From Psococerastis gibbosa (lineage: Eukaryota > Arthropoda > Insecta > Psocodea > Psocidae): 64,000 nt of DNA. Below, one piece after another: positions 10,788-23,245 of this stretch; position 1 is the first letter of the stretch; the number at the start of each line of letters is the position of its first letter. The notes under the pieces were generated by a model. It did not search any database. It saw nothing but the letters and a program-made list of their open reading frames with translations, and was not told the DNA's origin. A program made the position numbers and the translations under genes. The stretch covers positions 14,074,001 through 14,138,000 of the forward strand of contig OZ020489.1 of NCBI GenBank assembly GCA_963971405.1, written 5' to 3'.

Positions 10788-11014
10788 GCATTTTTTAAAA
10801 ATTTAATAAAAATAAAAACCAAAATTCAAATGCAAAACAACAACAAATATGGCCGTTTACGATTCCCCAAGCTCAGTTTACCGAACCAAATGGTTAGGTA
10901 AAGTGTGGGAATGTTTTTAAATACCTTTCCAAATGGCATTATTTTTCTACCTAGAAAAACTGGAGTTCTGTTCCCACTTTCCCTTATGGTATACCAAGTC
11001 ACGGTGAATACCCC
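10788..11014. mobile_element. TA-flanked MITE, right half
   Basis: Right arm of the element begun at 6925. It ends GTGAATACCCC followed by TA at 11,015-11,016. Homology to the left arm includes the reverse complement of AGAACTCCAGTTTTTCTA. Confidence 0.7.
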
Positions 11015-11016
11015 TA

Positions 11017-13235
11017 ATAGGGTACATACGATAACACTGACATTAAACTAACTTAGGTCAAATAAGGGCCCCTCCTCGTTATAACCGAGAGTAGGAGAAT
11101 TAGAAATAATTGGACTTAATTTATTCTTTGTCGGGGCATCGCCCACTACTTTCTGTCACCTTTTTAGGGCATTTTAGGTTCGTAGGCTCAGGGACGGATC
11201 AAGCCCATTTTGGGAGGGGGGGTTAGTTGTGGATCAAAATAGGAAAACCATATGTAAGATCGATTAAATCAGAGCGTAATAAATTAATTAACAATAGTTT
11301 TACCAAATTTTGGGAGGGGCAGCTACCCCCCCCCCCTGTATCCTTGCACAGGCTGTACGGTACCACATAAGCATAATATATTTTATTATTGGTACAAAAC
11401 CACCTTTTACTAATTGAAGCAAAGCCTTCTCTTAAGAAAGGTTCGGCAGATGGTCTTATAAACGCAGTTGACTGTACTGTATTTTATTAATTTATTTCTA
11501 TAGTAAAATATTGTATTACAATAAATATTTGCTCTCCAGTAAATTAAAATAAGAACCCCAATTTGTCATTTTCATGACGTCTCAAAATAAGTTATTCATT
11601 TTGTCGGGGCAAATTATTAAACTGAAAATGAAGGCCGCCAAACGAAAACAACATCAGCACGAGTCAGAGAGACGGATGAAAGGAAAATCGTAATATATTC
11701 AGATTCGCAAATTTGTTTGCTCTGCGGGGAAGAAGGGGGGGGGGCGGGGGAGTCCCCTTACCACCGGAGGTAACAATTTCACTGACAAAACCTTTCAGGT
11801 CTCTTCAACCTTAAACCGAGCTTGTGGCGTACCTAAATCATTACCAAGTCGTATAATTTCATTTAGGGCATGCCTCCTGTGAAACTATATGAGGCAGGAG
11901 GTTGGTTCATTGATATAGGCATACACAATAGTTCTGGTGAGGTTTGCATTTTGACATTGTCATTTGTTTGTGTATCTGTTCTGTAAAAAGACGGATATTT
12001 TGTTTCTACAGTTTGGTACTGCTGACAATTTCGGGTGAGGAGGGTGGTGTCTCGCTTCTGGATCCGTCATTGCAGACCAGCCCAGTGGAATTAGGGTTGT
12101 TAAGTCCTATTATTTATTTATTTAAGTCCTCATACACAAGAGTTGGCTGCGACCGTCTGCTTTATTTTGTAAGACCGTTTGGTGAATTGTAAGAGTGGGC
12201 TGAAAGGCCCAAAATTCGCCCATATGGAAAATAAAGGCAATTTTCTTTCTTTTCTTTCTTTAAGTGTACTCCAAAGCATGACCAGATGGTATTTAACTTC
12301 TTCCGTCCTTTTGTACAGCTGACAGCAGTAAACAAAGAGAAAAGTTTTGACACTTGAGCCGAAGCGTATTTGAAGCCAAACTGCAATTTTTTAAAATTGT
12401 GAGATAACTGCAACATGGTCTTTCTGAGACATTTTTCTATTTTAAATGCCAATCAGTATAACGGTAGCATGCTCAGGTTGAACTGAGTCAGTTCCTGAAT
12501 AAAATGTATTTGAAAATCAATTCATCAGTGAGAAAAGTACAATTTTCTTAACTACAAATGCGTTTATCTCAGAAAGAGTTTGACCGCAGTTCCACACTTT
12601 GGCCTCTTACACTTTTCAGTCTGTAGTTTCTGAGCGTTTTGCGTTTTTTCCACACATGCTTTATTATCTATGAATCGCTGGGAGCCCGGGACTCATTCCC
12701 GAAATTCTTTGAACTGATCCCGACTAGATCCGAACCGATCTAGACTTGAGCTTGCTCCCGGTCCCAGACAAACGCTACCAGGCCTGTTGCCTAAGCAATG
12801 CCATTGACGATATAGAAGACCAAATAAACTTTTTTACATTTCCATTTTGCAAAGTCCTATGGGAAGTTTACAGAGCCCAGAAACGCGATTTCCCATTTAG
12901 CGCCCCCCCCCCATTCGTGTTCGTGGCTATAACAATGAGGACAACTTATAGTCATTTTAATAGTAAAACGCGGTGTCCCTCACTATGTTTATATGCGGGG
13001 GGGGGGGGGGCATGCAGTAGCCTAAATTAGAAGATGACTGGACTTTGGGATTAGAACCCAGAATCTACGCATATCCGTCCCGTCGTCTTAACCACTGGAC
13101 CAAAAGCCCGACAAGTACATAATTGTCTGCTAAATACTCTACCCGGGGAAAAGTTTAGAAAAAAAACTAGCCCAATATAGAGGGGTTTTATGAATTTTTA
13201 TAGTTTTCATTTATAACTAAACTCCTATTATTTAC
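11017..13235. other. Unassigned AT-rich intergenic sequence with G/C homopolymers
   Basis: No supported gene. The stretch holds G or C runs of 7 or more near 11,220, 11,330, 11,735, 12,902 and 13,000, and a possible SINE end near 12,185-12,265 (GGGCTGAAAGGCCC followed by a TTTCTTTC tract). Short frames here lack any recognisable motif. Confidence 0.4.
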
Positions 13236-13493
13236 GGGCTCGTATCTGTACTTGGTTAAGTCATGCTTCCTCCTCTAATAACAATGCCTCAATGGTAAGC
13301 TTGTCTCAGCTTGTCCATAATCGCTTTTATCCGGCGTATGTTGACATCGAGGTTAGTTCACCAATGGTCAAAATTGCATACGGAAAATACATATATAAAT
13401 AATGTCCGAAATCCATGGGGTCGTTGGCATTGGACAATGGGTCACTTAAAGTAGGCCTAGTTTCATAAAAACGTCCTACAGGACATTATTAAT
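13236..13493 (+). repeat. Dispersed repeat D, copy 1
   Basis: Shares ordered blocks with copies at 14,405-14,745, 21,117-21,606 and 45,265-49,616: GTACTTGGTTAAG, GGTAAGCTTGTCTCAGCTTG, GTTGACATCGAGG, ATAAATAATGTCCGAAATCC and TTTCATAAAAACGTCC. No coding frame is conserved, so it is a non-coding interspersed family of unknown type. Confidence 0.65.
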
Positions 13494-14311
13494 ACTCTTG
13501 TTACTCAAGCAGAGGGTCTAGCAGATTTTTTTTTTTTTTTTTTAAATAGGCGTGAAATACTAGTAGTGACGCGATTGATTCATTACCATGGCAAATAATC
13601 AAAACTTAGCTTCAAACTCTCTGCAACTAGGATTGGCTGCAAATGAAGAACGAACTTGTTTGGTGAAGGACGAAAAAAATCCAGACGGTAAACTCACCGA
13701 GAGCATTTCAAGTTATTAGAAGTTTTCTGCAAACAAAATCATTAGGTAGTTGCTCAACTTTCCCTGTCTTATATTTAGTTGAGCAAGGTAATCCCAAACT
13801 GTCAGCAAGAGTCTATGATGCGGCTGATGTGGGGAAAAGCTCGTTTGTATTCGTCAATATTCCCGAGACTCTCTTCCTACACCCCATTTTTCTGACATTA
13901 TGGAATTTTTTCCAAGACTTATTGAAGGAAAAATCTCATTAAATATCCTGTCTTGGGAAATTTCACTTCAATATATAAAATAGTTGTTTGTGGCGCTACG
14001 GGCTACATCAGTGTGAGGGAATTTTTTTTCGCTATTGGGCAACCTCGTTCACTATATTGTTCATAAAAGTTATTTTATTTATTTACTTTATCCAGAGTAT
14101 TTTTGGCTTTGCCGCCATCTGGAGCCCGGCCTGGCAGTAGAATGAAATCAAGTCGTTATTTGGGCTCTGGGTCGTTCGTACAAGGCGGAATCAATGCTTC
14201 CACTGAGGCATTGGTCAGAAGTATGTAGCAATGCATGGCGGTATTTGATAAACGACCGACCCGTAATGTATACAAGGAAAGTTGCAGGAGAAAAATTAAT
14301 AAACACGATGT

Positions 14312-14860
14312 TACACTGCAAAACCGGGGCAAATATGCTATTAACATAAACTGCTCTTATATTCTTGTAAAAGCATATACAGTATATAGCAAAACCGCGA
14401 GATTTCTGCCGCAGTTGGTACTCTAATGTAACAGCGTGAATAGCGTGATTTAATAGAGGCGCACAAATAAGATGAGGAAGTATTTTCTACAAACTCGGGT
14501 GTGTACTTGGTTAAGACATACTTTCGCCTGTTACACTAAGCCAATGATAGCTTGTCACAGCTTGTGCATTATCGCTTTTAGCCGGTGAAAGTTGACATCG
14601 AGGACGTATGCCAATGGCCAAAAACTCATGCGGAAACAATATAAATAATGTCTGATGTCGGGCCGTTGGAATTGTACAAAGTACTAATGGGCCACTCTAA
14701 ATAGGCCTAAGTTCATAAAAACGTCTTACATGACATTATATTATGCTAGAGACAAATCAATAAAAGCAATATATTATATTGATGTTGTACCTACACTTCA
14801 AAATCGACGCAAAAATGGTATTAACAGAAACTGTTCTTGTATTCTTGTAGCCTAATGTAA
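14312..14860 (+). repeat. Dispersed repeat D, copy 2, with ~65-bp flanking direct repeats
   Basis: The D copy covers about 14,405-14,745. It is preceded by the upstream extension shared with the 21.1-kb copy (GAGGCGCACAAATAAGATGA). A diverged direct repeat flanks it: about 14,312-14,380 and 14,790-14,860 both contain CTTATATTCTTGTA or CTTGTATTCTTGTA and an ATTAACA-AAACTG block. Confidence 0.55.
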
Positions 14861-14999
14861 ATGTTTAGGGATACCTAGTAAACATTAAGTAATCATGGAA
14901 AATTTGGTTTAAATCAGGATAATTTGGTGTGAGTAATTAGGCGTTAAAAAAAGACAAAGGTATATAAGGGAATTATTTTAAAAGCATGCAATTTCCGCG

Positions 15000-17189
15000 C
15001 TAAAAATTGAATGAAAGAGTTGTGTTATTTTAGAAATCCTTTGATGTTTTACCAATTGGAATGATTGGAGAATTACCTCGTTCAATTCGACAGGGAGCCA
15101 ATTAACGCGCACCATTCAATAAAATATCCGGCCACTGTCAATTTACTTTTTGGTAACACTAAAAACTGACAATTTTGTCCGTGGCGGAAAAGAGGACAGT
15201 CATTGTTCGCTGGAACATTGTCGGACAATGGTAGTTCTACTGCGTGTAGGGGACTGTGAAAATAAGGCTTCTAGCGGAAGCAATAGGGTTTTAACTTTTA
15301 GAAAAATCTTTAAGTTGATAGGTTTTAAAGATTCTGCATGTAAATCAAATCAAATCAATTTTATAAAAAAAGAATAAAGAACCCGTACCTGCTTTCCTAT
15401 TCATCAATTAGTATAGGTACAGAGGTAGATAGTATGAGTAGTTCCATGGTAAATAATTGTCCTAGGGATAGATTTCGGTTGCCACGCTTTTCCCTATCCC
15501 GAAGTACGGTATCCGTTGATGAGCCGTCGAGTTGACCCATGATAGCCTTTATAAATACATCAGGGCGCATTAGCTGGCGCATGCGCATTTTAAATTATAC
15601 AGCCCCGTTTAAGAGACGAGCCTTGGTGGAATTTTGCTCGGCGTCACATGGTACTGATTTAATTAATAATAGTGGAAGGGAATATCCGGGGGAATACCGG
15701 GAGATTGTGTGATACATTGTAAATGATTGACGGGTGTCTCCCAAAGAGACTAATGAATTTCCCCACCGAGGGGACTGCAGCGGGGAGAAGGGGACAAGTC
15801 AGGGTAGTGCACTTAAAGGGCAAAGGGCAAGTGCTGCAGATTACATCCCCTATACCTGCTTGAAAGCTATACGTATTATTTCTTCAATTTCCTAACAAGT
15901 TTCAACTGCTCTCGGTACATACGGACGTTTGGCTAAATTTATCAAGGGAACTATTTTTTTTTTAATTACACCTTAGCATTAGGCTTCCGCCATCAGTTTT
16001 CTTGCAGCCCCACAAAGTACATAATCTGGTGAACCTCTGCTACTGAAGAGAGCTGACACGTCTTATAGTGTTTTCAAGTGTGTTGGGTGTCGCACAGAGG
16101 GCAGAATGATTCCCTGCTACATCTACGCGATGGAGGTCTTTTTGAAGGTACACGGGAACAAATGGGCTGGTGATTGGCTATTGCAAAGAAAAGTTAAGTT
16201 TTGAACGCACTTCCTAAGGTTTTGTAACGTTTTGTGACGCAGAGTCGAACTCTTCTGAAAAGAAATCTGTGCCCCCACTGAGAAAATTTCCATCCTATGG
16301 TCTTGTAATGTATGCATTGCGTATTAGGTATATACTACTGAAACTGTGTGAACAAAGAACTGTGTCAGACGACCCCATGCTGAAAAAGATGTACAAAACA
16401 CTGGAACACAACCGGCGTAACGTCCTTAAAAACGCTGGAAAAGGATTAGTTGGAAATTGAACTGACCTTCACGATTGGAAGAAGAAGAAGAACTGTAACT
16501 ATATTACCATAAACCAGTATACTATATGTTTTATATCGATTGGATAAAAGGATCATAACCTTTACTTGTCGGATGTTTTAATTTCTTATTTATTCAGGTA
16601 TAGTGCAGAGGCGTACTCTATGTTATCATCAGGAGAATGAACGTGCTGAACACTTGGCAGCAACTCAAACCAAAACTTTGCATTTGATGAGTTCTCCTAC
16701 CTTGAAACTATCTCAATTTTCCAGGTTTGAAAGAAAATAGAATTTCCCTCATTTCCTCCCTATAAAAAACTTCCATCATTGACTTTTTGATATTCCACTT
16801 CGTTGCGCATTTCTAAGTATTAATAAGGTAGCAATTTTTATTGCTCACGTCTTAGGTGCATGTATACCTACTTTAAATCATAATTGCAGCAGCCAGTTGA
16901 ATAAAGTTTTTCTTACTGATTAAACCAAATTATGATTATGTTTCAATTCAATGAAACTCCAAAAAAATGTTTTCCTTCAAGTTCTATTTAGAATTTTGAA
17001 GTTGAAAAGAAAATGAGGGGGTGGGGCAACTCAATTCCATATCATATTGACCAATCTTCTGAATTATGCAAGAACCCTACACCATTCACTGTGCACATCC
17101 AACTGGAGGATGTTAAAACCAGTCAGAACGCGCAGTCACTTGAGTTGGCAAAAGATTAGGTTTAGGTGTAGGATTGTTGATTGGTTACG
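15000..17189. other. Unassigned intergenic sequence with repeat-F scrap
   Basis: At 15,372-15,480 there is a short relative of repeat F (AAAGAACC, then CTTTCCTATTCATCAATTAGTA and GTAAATAATTGTCCTA). The rest has no motif-bearing frame. A (GAAGAA)n run near 16,480 resembles LINE 3' tails, but the preceding short frame is not recognisable. Confidence 0.4.
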
Positions 17190-17194
17190 CTAGG

Positions 17195-17372
17195 TTATTG
17201 AATGATAAATAAATAAATAAATTATTTTTGTTCTATTACCAAGCCAAACCTTGCAAAGCGCTTCGTTACACTCAACTAGGACCGCCTGGTCCGCATGATC
17301 TCCAAATGTGTAGAAAGTGTGGGCCTCGTACCAACAATTTCTCGTGTGAATGTCAGAGTTCACACCTAACCT
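17195..17372 (-). mobile_element. SINE-C copy (minus)
   Basis: On the minus strand this matches the copies at 22,190-22,360 and 44,340-44,560: GGCGGTCCTAGTTGAGTGTAA, then TTGGTAATAGAACAAAAA and a (TTTA)n tail. It is a SINE with a simple-repeat end. Divergence from the 44.3-kb copy is visible, so it is old. Confidence 0.6.
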
Positions 17373-17542
17373 AATTCTAACATTACCCTCGTACGCCGCT
17401 GGCATGGCACTTCAGCTTCTGTCTACTTACGTAAAAATTTAAGAAAAATAGACGAGTTATTATTACCATCACTATATTGTAATTTTATATACACAGTACA
17501 CTATATATAATTAGTGTTAAATTTTTTTCAATTCCAGGGTTA

Positions 17543-17780
17543 GTAGTAGTAGTAGTAGTAGTAGTGTTCGTCGGGTTAATAACGACTTAGGCCTCATATT
17601 TGGGCCCATAGAGTGACCCCGACTTGACTGTACTATGCCAGCCCATAGGACAGTGGACCTCCTGATTATAGTGGATTCCGAACCACTTGGGAAACACAGT
17701 GAAGTCACACGATTAGTTCGGAGGTGACCAGGACAAGTTCTACCATGTTTCCCTACCGGCACTGTGCACACGACCAAGTT
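17543..17780 (-). mobile_element. SINE-E with (CTA)n tail and 13-bp TSD
   Basis: A perfect target duplication AATTCCAGGGTTA lies at 17,530-17,542 and 17,781-17,793. The tail is a (TAG)n run on the plus strand, which is (CTA)n in the element's own orientation. The body is highly similar to 55,554-55,839 in opposite orientation, including GACGAACACTACTA, CCGAACTAATCGTGTGACTT and the head near AACTTGGTCGTGTGCAC. The head here is shorter (238 against 286 bp), so this copy is 5'-truncated. Confidence 0.85.
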
Positions 17781-18720
17781 AATTCCAGGGTTACTGGACA
17801 AGGAAAAAAGTGAAAGTGAAGTGTGAATTATTATAACTTGCCTATATTCTTCGCATACCATTTGGTTTTCGTTAAATCGAAACCAGTCGGGTTTGTTAGC
17901 ACTTACTGCAGCCTTTGGCTTATTGAAACCAGGTTCGCCTCCTCATTGTAACCTGCCGAGGTTTCACAATGGGCCCCTCTGCTGCGGCCCGATCATGGCT
18001 ATTTTAATACCGGGGGTAATATAATACCATGTCGCGTGATGGTATTAATTCAATTGTTTCAAATAAATGTACATTTTTTTTATTTTTTATGGTGGTAATC
18101 GTCGCAAGAGTGCTGAGCGCGGAAAATTCAAATTGTGTCTGTTTAAACAATTGAATGATCTTCGGCTACATTTTTGGTGAGTTTCTTAATTTTTTTCTGA
18201 GATTTTTTCTTAGATTTGGAAAAATTATTTATCATTCTTATACCTAGGTATATTTACAATATATATTATATATTTCAAAATTAAAACTTGTTCATTTTTT
18301 AATGTTTATTTTTAGGGCGATATGTTTACATTTTGCTATTTATTTTTCTGAGTACCTGCTTATTATGCACCGGGTAATTGACACCAACAGCAGCAGCAGC
18401 ATCAGCAAGACGCACAGCATTCAGATTGCTCAGAGATTGCAACAAGAAGCAATGTGTTTCCACTAGCTATGCCTATATTCTTCAAAGTACCATACCTAGG
18501 TTAAAATGTGCGGTACGTTCATTTCTGCGAGAAAAGCTACGGTGGAACTCAGCTATGAAAATTGCCTGCTAAATGCTGCAGGCCCCTTAATAACGCCGAA
18601 ACAGTGCCTACTCATTAAAGTAAGGTTGAGAGGCTTCTCAAATTCGGAGCGTAATACAAGTTGGGAGAATGTTTCCTTATCTCGCTCTCTACGTATACTT
18701 ACCCCTAAGATAAATTGAAA

Positions 18721-20418
18721 TCCGAGTCGAGAACAAAGTTTACACAGCCAGAGGTCATAATGGAGGAGTCTATTATTACCCCCAGGCTTTTAGTATTCGT
18801 AGAACTAATGAATAAGTATTCCTTTAGTAATCTATTGGCACTAGTTTACAAGTATGGGACAGTAGTATCTATTGCTGAAGAGAATATGTGAATAAAAATA
18901 AAATGAAATCCGAGTCGAGAACAAAGTTTACACAGCCAGAGGTCATAATGGAGGAGTCTATTATTACCCCAGGCTTTTAGTATTCGTAGAACTAATGAAT
19001 AAGTATGTCTTTAGTAATCTATTGGCACTAGCTTACAAGTACGGGACAGTAGTATCAATTGCTGAAGAGAATATGCGAAAAAAAATAAAATGAAATCCGA
19101 GTCGAGAACAAAGTTTACACAGCCAGAGGTCATAATGGAGTCTATTGTTACCCCCAGGCTTTTAGTATTCGTAGAAGTAATGAATATGTATTCCTTTAGT
19201 AATCTATTGGCACTAGCTTACAAGTACGGGACAGTACTATCAATTGCTGAAGAGAATATATGAAAAAAAAATAAAAATAAAATGAAATCCGAGTCGAGAA
19301 CAAAGTTTACACAGCCAGAGGTCATAATGGAGGAGTCTATTATTACCCCCAGGCTTTTAGTATTCGTAGAAGTAATGAATATGTATTCCTTTAGTAATCT
19401 ATTGGCACCACCTTACAAGTACGGGACAGTAGCATCAATTGCTAAAGAGAATATGTGAAAAAAATAAAAATAAAATGAAATCCTAGTCGAGAACAAAGTT
19501 TACACAGCCAGAGGTCAAAATGGAGGAGTCTATTATTACCCCCAGGCTTTTAGTATTCGTAGAACTAATGAATATGTATTCCTTTAGTAATCTATTGGCA
19601 CTAGCTTACAAGTACGGGACAGTAGTATCAATTGCTGAAGAGAATATGCGAAAAAAAATAAAATGAAATCCGAGTCGAGAACAAAGTTTACACAGCCAGA
19701 GGTCAAAATGGAGGAGTCTATTATTACCCCCAGGCTTTTAGTATTCGTAGAAGTAATGAATATGTATTCCTTTAGTAATCTATTGGCACTAGCTTACAAG
19801 TACGGGACAGTAGTATCAATTGCTGAAGAGAATATATGAAAAAAAAATAAAAATAAAATGAAATCCGAGTCGAGAACAAAGTTTACACAGCCAGAGGTCA
19901 TAATGGAGGAGTCTATTATTACCCCCAGGCTTTTAGTATTCGTAGAAGTAATGAATATGTATTCCTTTAGTAATCTATTGGCACCAGCTTACAAGTACGG
20001 GACAGTAGCATCAATTGCTAAAGAGAATATGTGAAAAAAATAAAAATAAAATGAAATCCTAGTCGAGAATAAAGTTTACACAGCCAGAGGTCAAAATGGA
20101 GGAGTCTATTATTACCCCCAGGCTTTTAGTATTCGTAGAACTAATGAATAAGTATTCCTTTAGTAATCTATTGGCACTAGCTTACAAGTATGGGACAGTA
20201 GTATCAATTGCTGAAGAGAATATGAGAATAAAAATAAAATGAAATCCGAGCCGAGAACAAAGTTGACACAGCCAGAGGTCATAATGGAGGAGTCTATTAT
20301 TACCCCAGGCTTTTAGTATTCGCATAACTAATGAATAAGTATGTCTTTAGTAATCTATTGGCACTAGCTTACAAGTATGGGACAGTAGTATCAATTGCTG
20401 TAGAGAATATCTGAATAA
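18721..20418 (+). repeat. Satellite array, nine ~190-bp units with higher-order structure
   Basis: Nine head-to-tail units begin at TCC(G/T)AG(T/C)CGAGAA at 18,721, 18,909, 19,096, 19,288, 19,481, 19,669, 19,864, 20,058 and 20,245 (spacing 187-195 bp). Each contains ACACAGCCAGAGGTCA, CAGGCTTTTAGTATTCG and TAGTAATCTATTGGCA, and ends in an A-rich AATAAAATGAAA block. Length variation comes mainly from that A-rich segment. Units 3-4-5 match units 6-7-8 in order. Transcription is unknown. Confidence 0.95.
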
Positions 20419-20454
20419 TAATAACCATTAATCGGAATTTAACGCTAATAAAAT

Positions 20455-20580
20455 GTGTTCTTGAGGTACACTCGCCTCACGACCTCAGCATTAGGGACAC
20501 GGTATCTTTTGGACATGTGCAGAATTCGCCTGTATACTCACAATTCAAATGAATGCACTGATATTGTACTATTCTCCGTA
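20455..20580 (-). repeat. Diverged LINE fragment related to R1
   Basis: Contains GACCTCAGCATTAGGG, ATGTGCAGAATTCG and CTGTATACTCACAATTCAAATG. These parallel R1 at 4310-4395 (GACCTCAGCATAAGGG, ATGTGCAGTATTAA, CTGTATACTCAAATTTCAAATG). On the minus strand this corresponds to a Y-R-(I/M)L-(M/I)-W-D segment of LINE proteins. Boundaries are vague. Confidence 0.45.
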
Positions 20581-21116
20581 TATTTTGTCTATGTCCGTCC
20601 CTCCATGCCATATACTATAGAATTTACAAACATTGGGGTTTAATTATGGTAATTTTATATTATTGATTTATTTGATTATTATTATATTATTATTGGATCA
20701 TTTATATCTATTTATATTTTACGCTGGTGCTACGGCTGCAAGGCCACTTTCCATTCTGCATAAAATAATCACGGATTTGAAATTATTAATTTAACTTACT
20801 ATTGTTGTTTTGTTGTTTAATAGTCTTTCACTGCCGTATGTAAACTTCAGTCCGTTGAAGCCCTATAGCTAACCTGATTATGTTATCGCCCTTATTGCTG
20901 TTAATTCCATTATAACTTCTAATTAAAAGCAAATATAACATCAGTGAACCGAGGTTTCTAGGTCCCGTTTATTTGTTGAGAGAACCTTCAAAGAACGGGA
21001 TGGAAAAGGGCGAGACAGGAGAATTCCATTTGCAATGGAAAACCATCAAAGCAATGTATTGTGCGACAGTGACAACGAAGAGAGCTCTCTGTTAAAACTT
21101 GGACAATTTTGCTAGG

Positions 21117-21606
21117 AGCTTTCTGCAAAATTTCTGTCGCAGTTGGTACTCTAAGGTGCTCTGTTAGGGAGGCGCACAAATAAGATGAGAAAGTATTTTC
21201 TACAGACTCGTTTCTGTACTTGGTTAAGACATACTTTCTCCTGCTACACTTTAAAAAAAAAAAGATTAATCGCATACAAACAATTTAATGAATGCATCCC
21301 ATTGACCTCTTCGGTCTTATCTGTAGGTTAATGCGAGTAACGACACGTCTCCGATCGCATGGCTTGTAGAACTCGTACATGTATACAAGCACGCTACCAC
21401 CTTGCCATCGAAGTCGATCAATGGTAAGTTTGTCTCAGTTTGTGAGCCGGTGTAGATTGATAGCGAGGACATGCACCGGTTTGCTAATATCAAAAAATAC
21501 CTACAGAAAATAAATAATATAAATAGTGTCCAAAATCCGTGAGGTCGTTGGCATTGGAGGAAGAACCAATGGGCTAATGGGTTAATAAAAGTACATTATT
21601 AGTATT
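21117..21606 (+). repeat. Dispersed repeat D, copy 3, interrupted by SINE-A
   Basis: The upstream part (21,117-21,250) matches 14,391-14,535, with GTCGCAGTTGGTACTCTAA and TACTTGGTTAAGACATACTTTC. The family resumes at about 21,416 (CAATGGTAAGTTTGTCTCAG) and runs to about 21,606. SINE-A at 21,253-21,415 sits between, so SINE-A is the younger insertion. Confidence 0.65.
21253..21415 (-). mobile_element. SINE-A copy 2
   Basis: Reverse-oriented, starting on the minus strand with GACTTCGATGGCAAGGTGGTAGC and ending in a T11 tail (A11 on the plus strand at about 21,251-21,264). It shares GCGATCGGAGACGTGTCGTTACTC and a block ending GTTTGTATGCGATTAATC with the other copies, with substitutions. Confidence 0.65.
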
Positions 21607-22189
21607 TTTTACAAGTAATTTACACCACAGCGAATAGCTAATTAGAGTTTTAAATTAGTAATCAAGGATAAATCGTTCTTCGTGTCTTGTCAGCCACTGT
21701 TATTTCATTCGTGATATTCTTCTAATTTATACACAGTAGCTTAATAATTTAAAAAAAATAGTACGTGGAGATCAAGCTTTGCCCTCGGTTGGTGTAGAGA
21801 CTTTATAAGACTCGATTGGTTAATCGCTACTCCATAGGTGTACTCTGATTGGCAGGTACCTATTTAGTAATTTTACAATCTAGTATTCTTTTTGCTCACG
21901 TAGGTATGATTGCAAACTTTTTAATCTATTTTGAAATGGTGGCTAGGCTATATTACTACAATAGTACAAAACAAACAAAAAATTTTATGCTTATGATTGA
22001 ATTTTGTTATCGTCATTGTTTTTGTTATTGAGGCTCAATTTTCAATTGAAGCGTCCTGTAGAAAAATTAGATCCACTTTTTTCAGGAATTAGAGTAGGAA
22101 ATCTTGATATCTCAATTCAAAATTCGTGTCATGCTTACCCTTTGGCTATGTAAAATGTGTTCATCTCCGAAATGGTGAAATTCGAATTA

Positions 22190-22362
22190 TCCGCTTCAAA
22201 GTTGTTCCCACACTTGTCAAATTTTCTGGTCATGCTTCGGATGCCATGTAAAGCAGGTGGTCTCGGGCCTTCCAAGTTGTGAGAGGGCTTTATAGCCCGA
22301 ACTTCACTGCTTTGCGCTTAGTAATAGAACAAAAAGGCCATCATTTATTTATTTATTTTCAT
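22190..22362 (+). mobile_element. SINE-C copy (plus)
   Basis: Contains GGCATGTAAAGC-type and GGTCTCGGGCCTTCCAAGTTG blocks, then GAGGGCTTTATAGCCCG, CTTAGTAATAGAACAAAAA and an ATTTATTTATTTATT tail. The 44.3-kb copy has the same order. It is interpreted as a SINE because of the repeated body and simple tail. An internal promoter was not confidently seen. Confidence 0.6.
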
Positions 22363-22858
22363 TTCCATTATCAAAGTTACATTTATATAGCGATAACATA
22401 ACAATGACTAATATGGCGCGGAAATTATTTTCATAGGTAATTCATGATGCTCAGCTATTTAACAGTTGCCTTAAATAAAGAAAGAAAGGAAACAAAAAAG
22501 AAAGAATGAAAAAAAGAATCTAATTAAATAAAGAAACAGTTTTCCAAAAAAAGTAGTATTATTTTGCTCCATTTGGGCGGCATAAATGTGAAGTATGGGA
22601 AGAGATATAAAACATAAAATTAAATTTTTTACCACACTCTCCTGTAAACAATTCATCTTTATTCTCTCCCCGCCCGAGGCCTGCGGTTGTTTAACATAAG
22701 TTTTGCATGATAGCATTGTTATTTACAGCATAGACTTCACCTCAAGTCAAATTGCAAGATTAATGGGCAAATTGTGAGGGACAAACCACTATTTATGAGC
22801 CGTACTGTCAGAAAGTAACGAATATATATGTTGGGCCGTGGTCACCTCTGCCTCTGCA

Positions 22859-22908
22859 CCCCCCCCCCCCAGCCGCGCCATGTGCTAGTTGCCCCCCCCC
22901 CCCCCCCC
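22859..22908. repeat. Poly(C) tracts of 12 and 17
   Basis: Two C homopolymers (22,859-22,870 and 22,892-22,908) flank AGCCGCGCCATGTGCTAGTTG. They are the longest of many G/C runs in the window and are likely unstable and error-prone in sequencing. Confidence 0.9.
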
Positions 22909-23245
22909 GAACCGCTTCTCTATTTAACTCGGAGTAACTATGTAGGAAATCGTCAGTGAATTATGCAGAGGAATCCCTTGGTAGGGGAATAATTGTACAG
23001 GGAATTTCAATGATATACTGAAATGGGCTTAATAATATGCCTTTGCTGGTATACTTGGGAGAACTTACGCTGTTGCCAGCTTTATTTATAATTTATCCTA
23101 CCATGAGAATGGAAATGTCCTTTAAGCAATTTTAGCTTACAACGGCTCTTAAAAAGCACTGAGAACCGTTATTAATTCATTCTTTATTATTATTTTTTCG
23201 TTCAATATTTTTTAATATAGTATACTAATATAAAATAATTCAACC

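Noticed and set aside
18721-20418. Hammerhead in the satellite unit (CTGAAGAGAATATGTGAAAA)
   Set aside because: The segment between CTGAAGA and GAAA has no complementary stem and there is no stem III or I.
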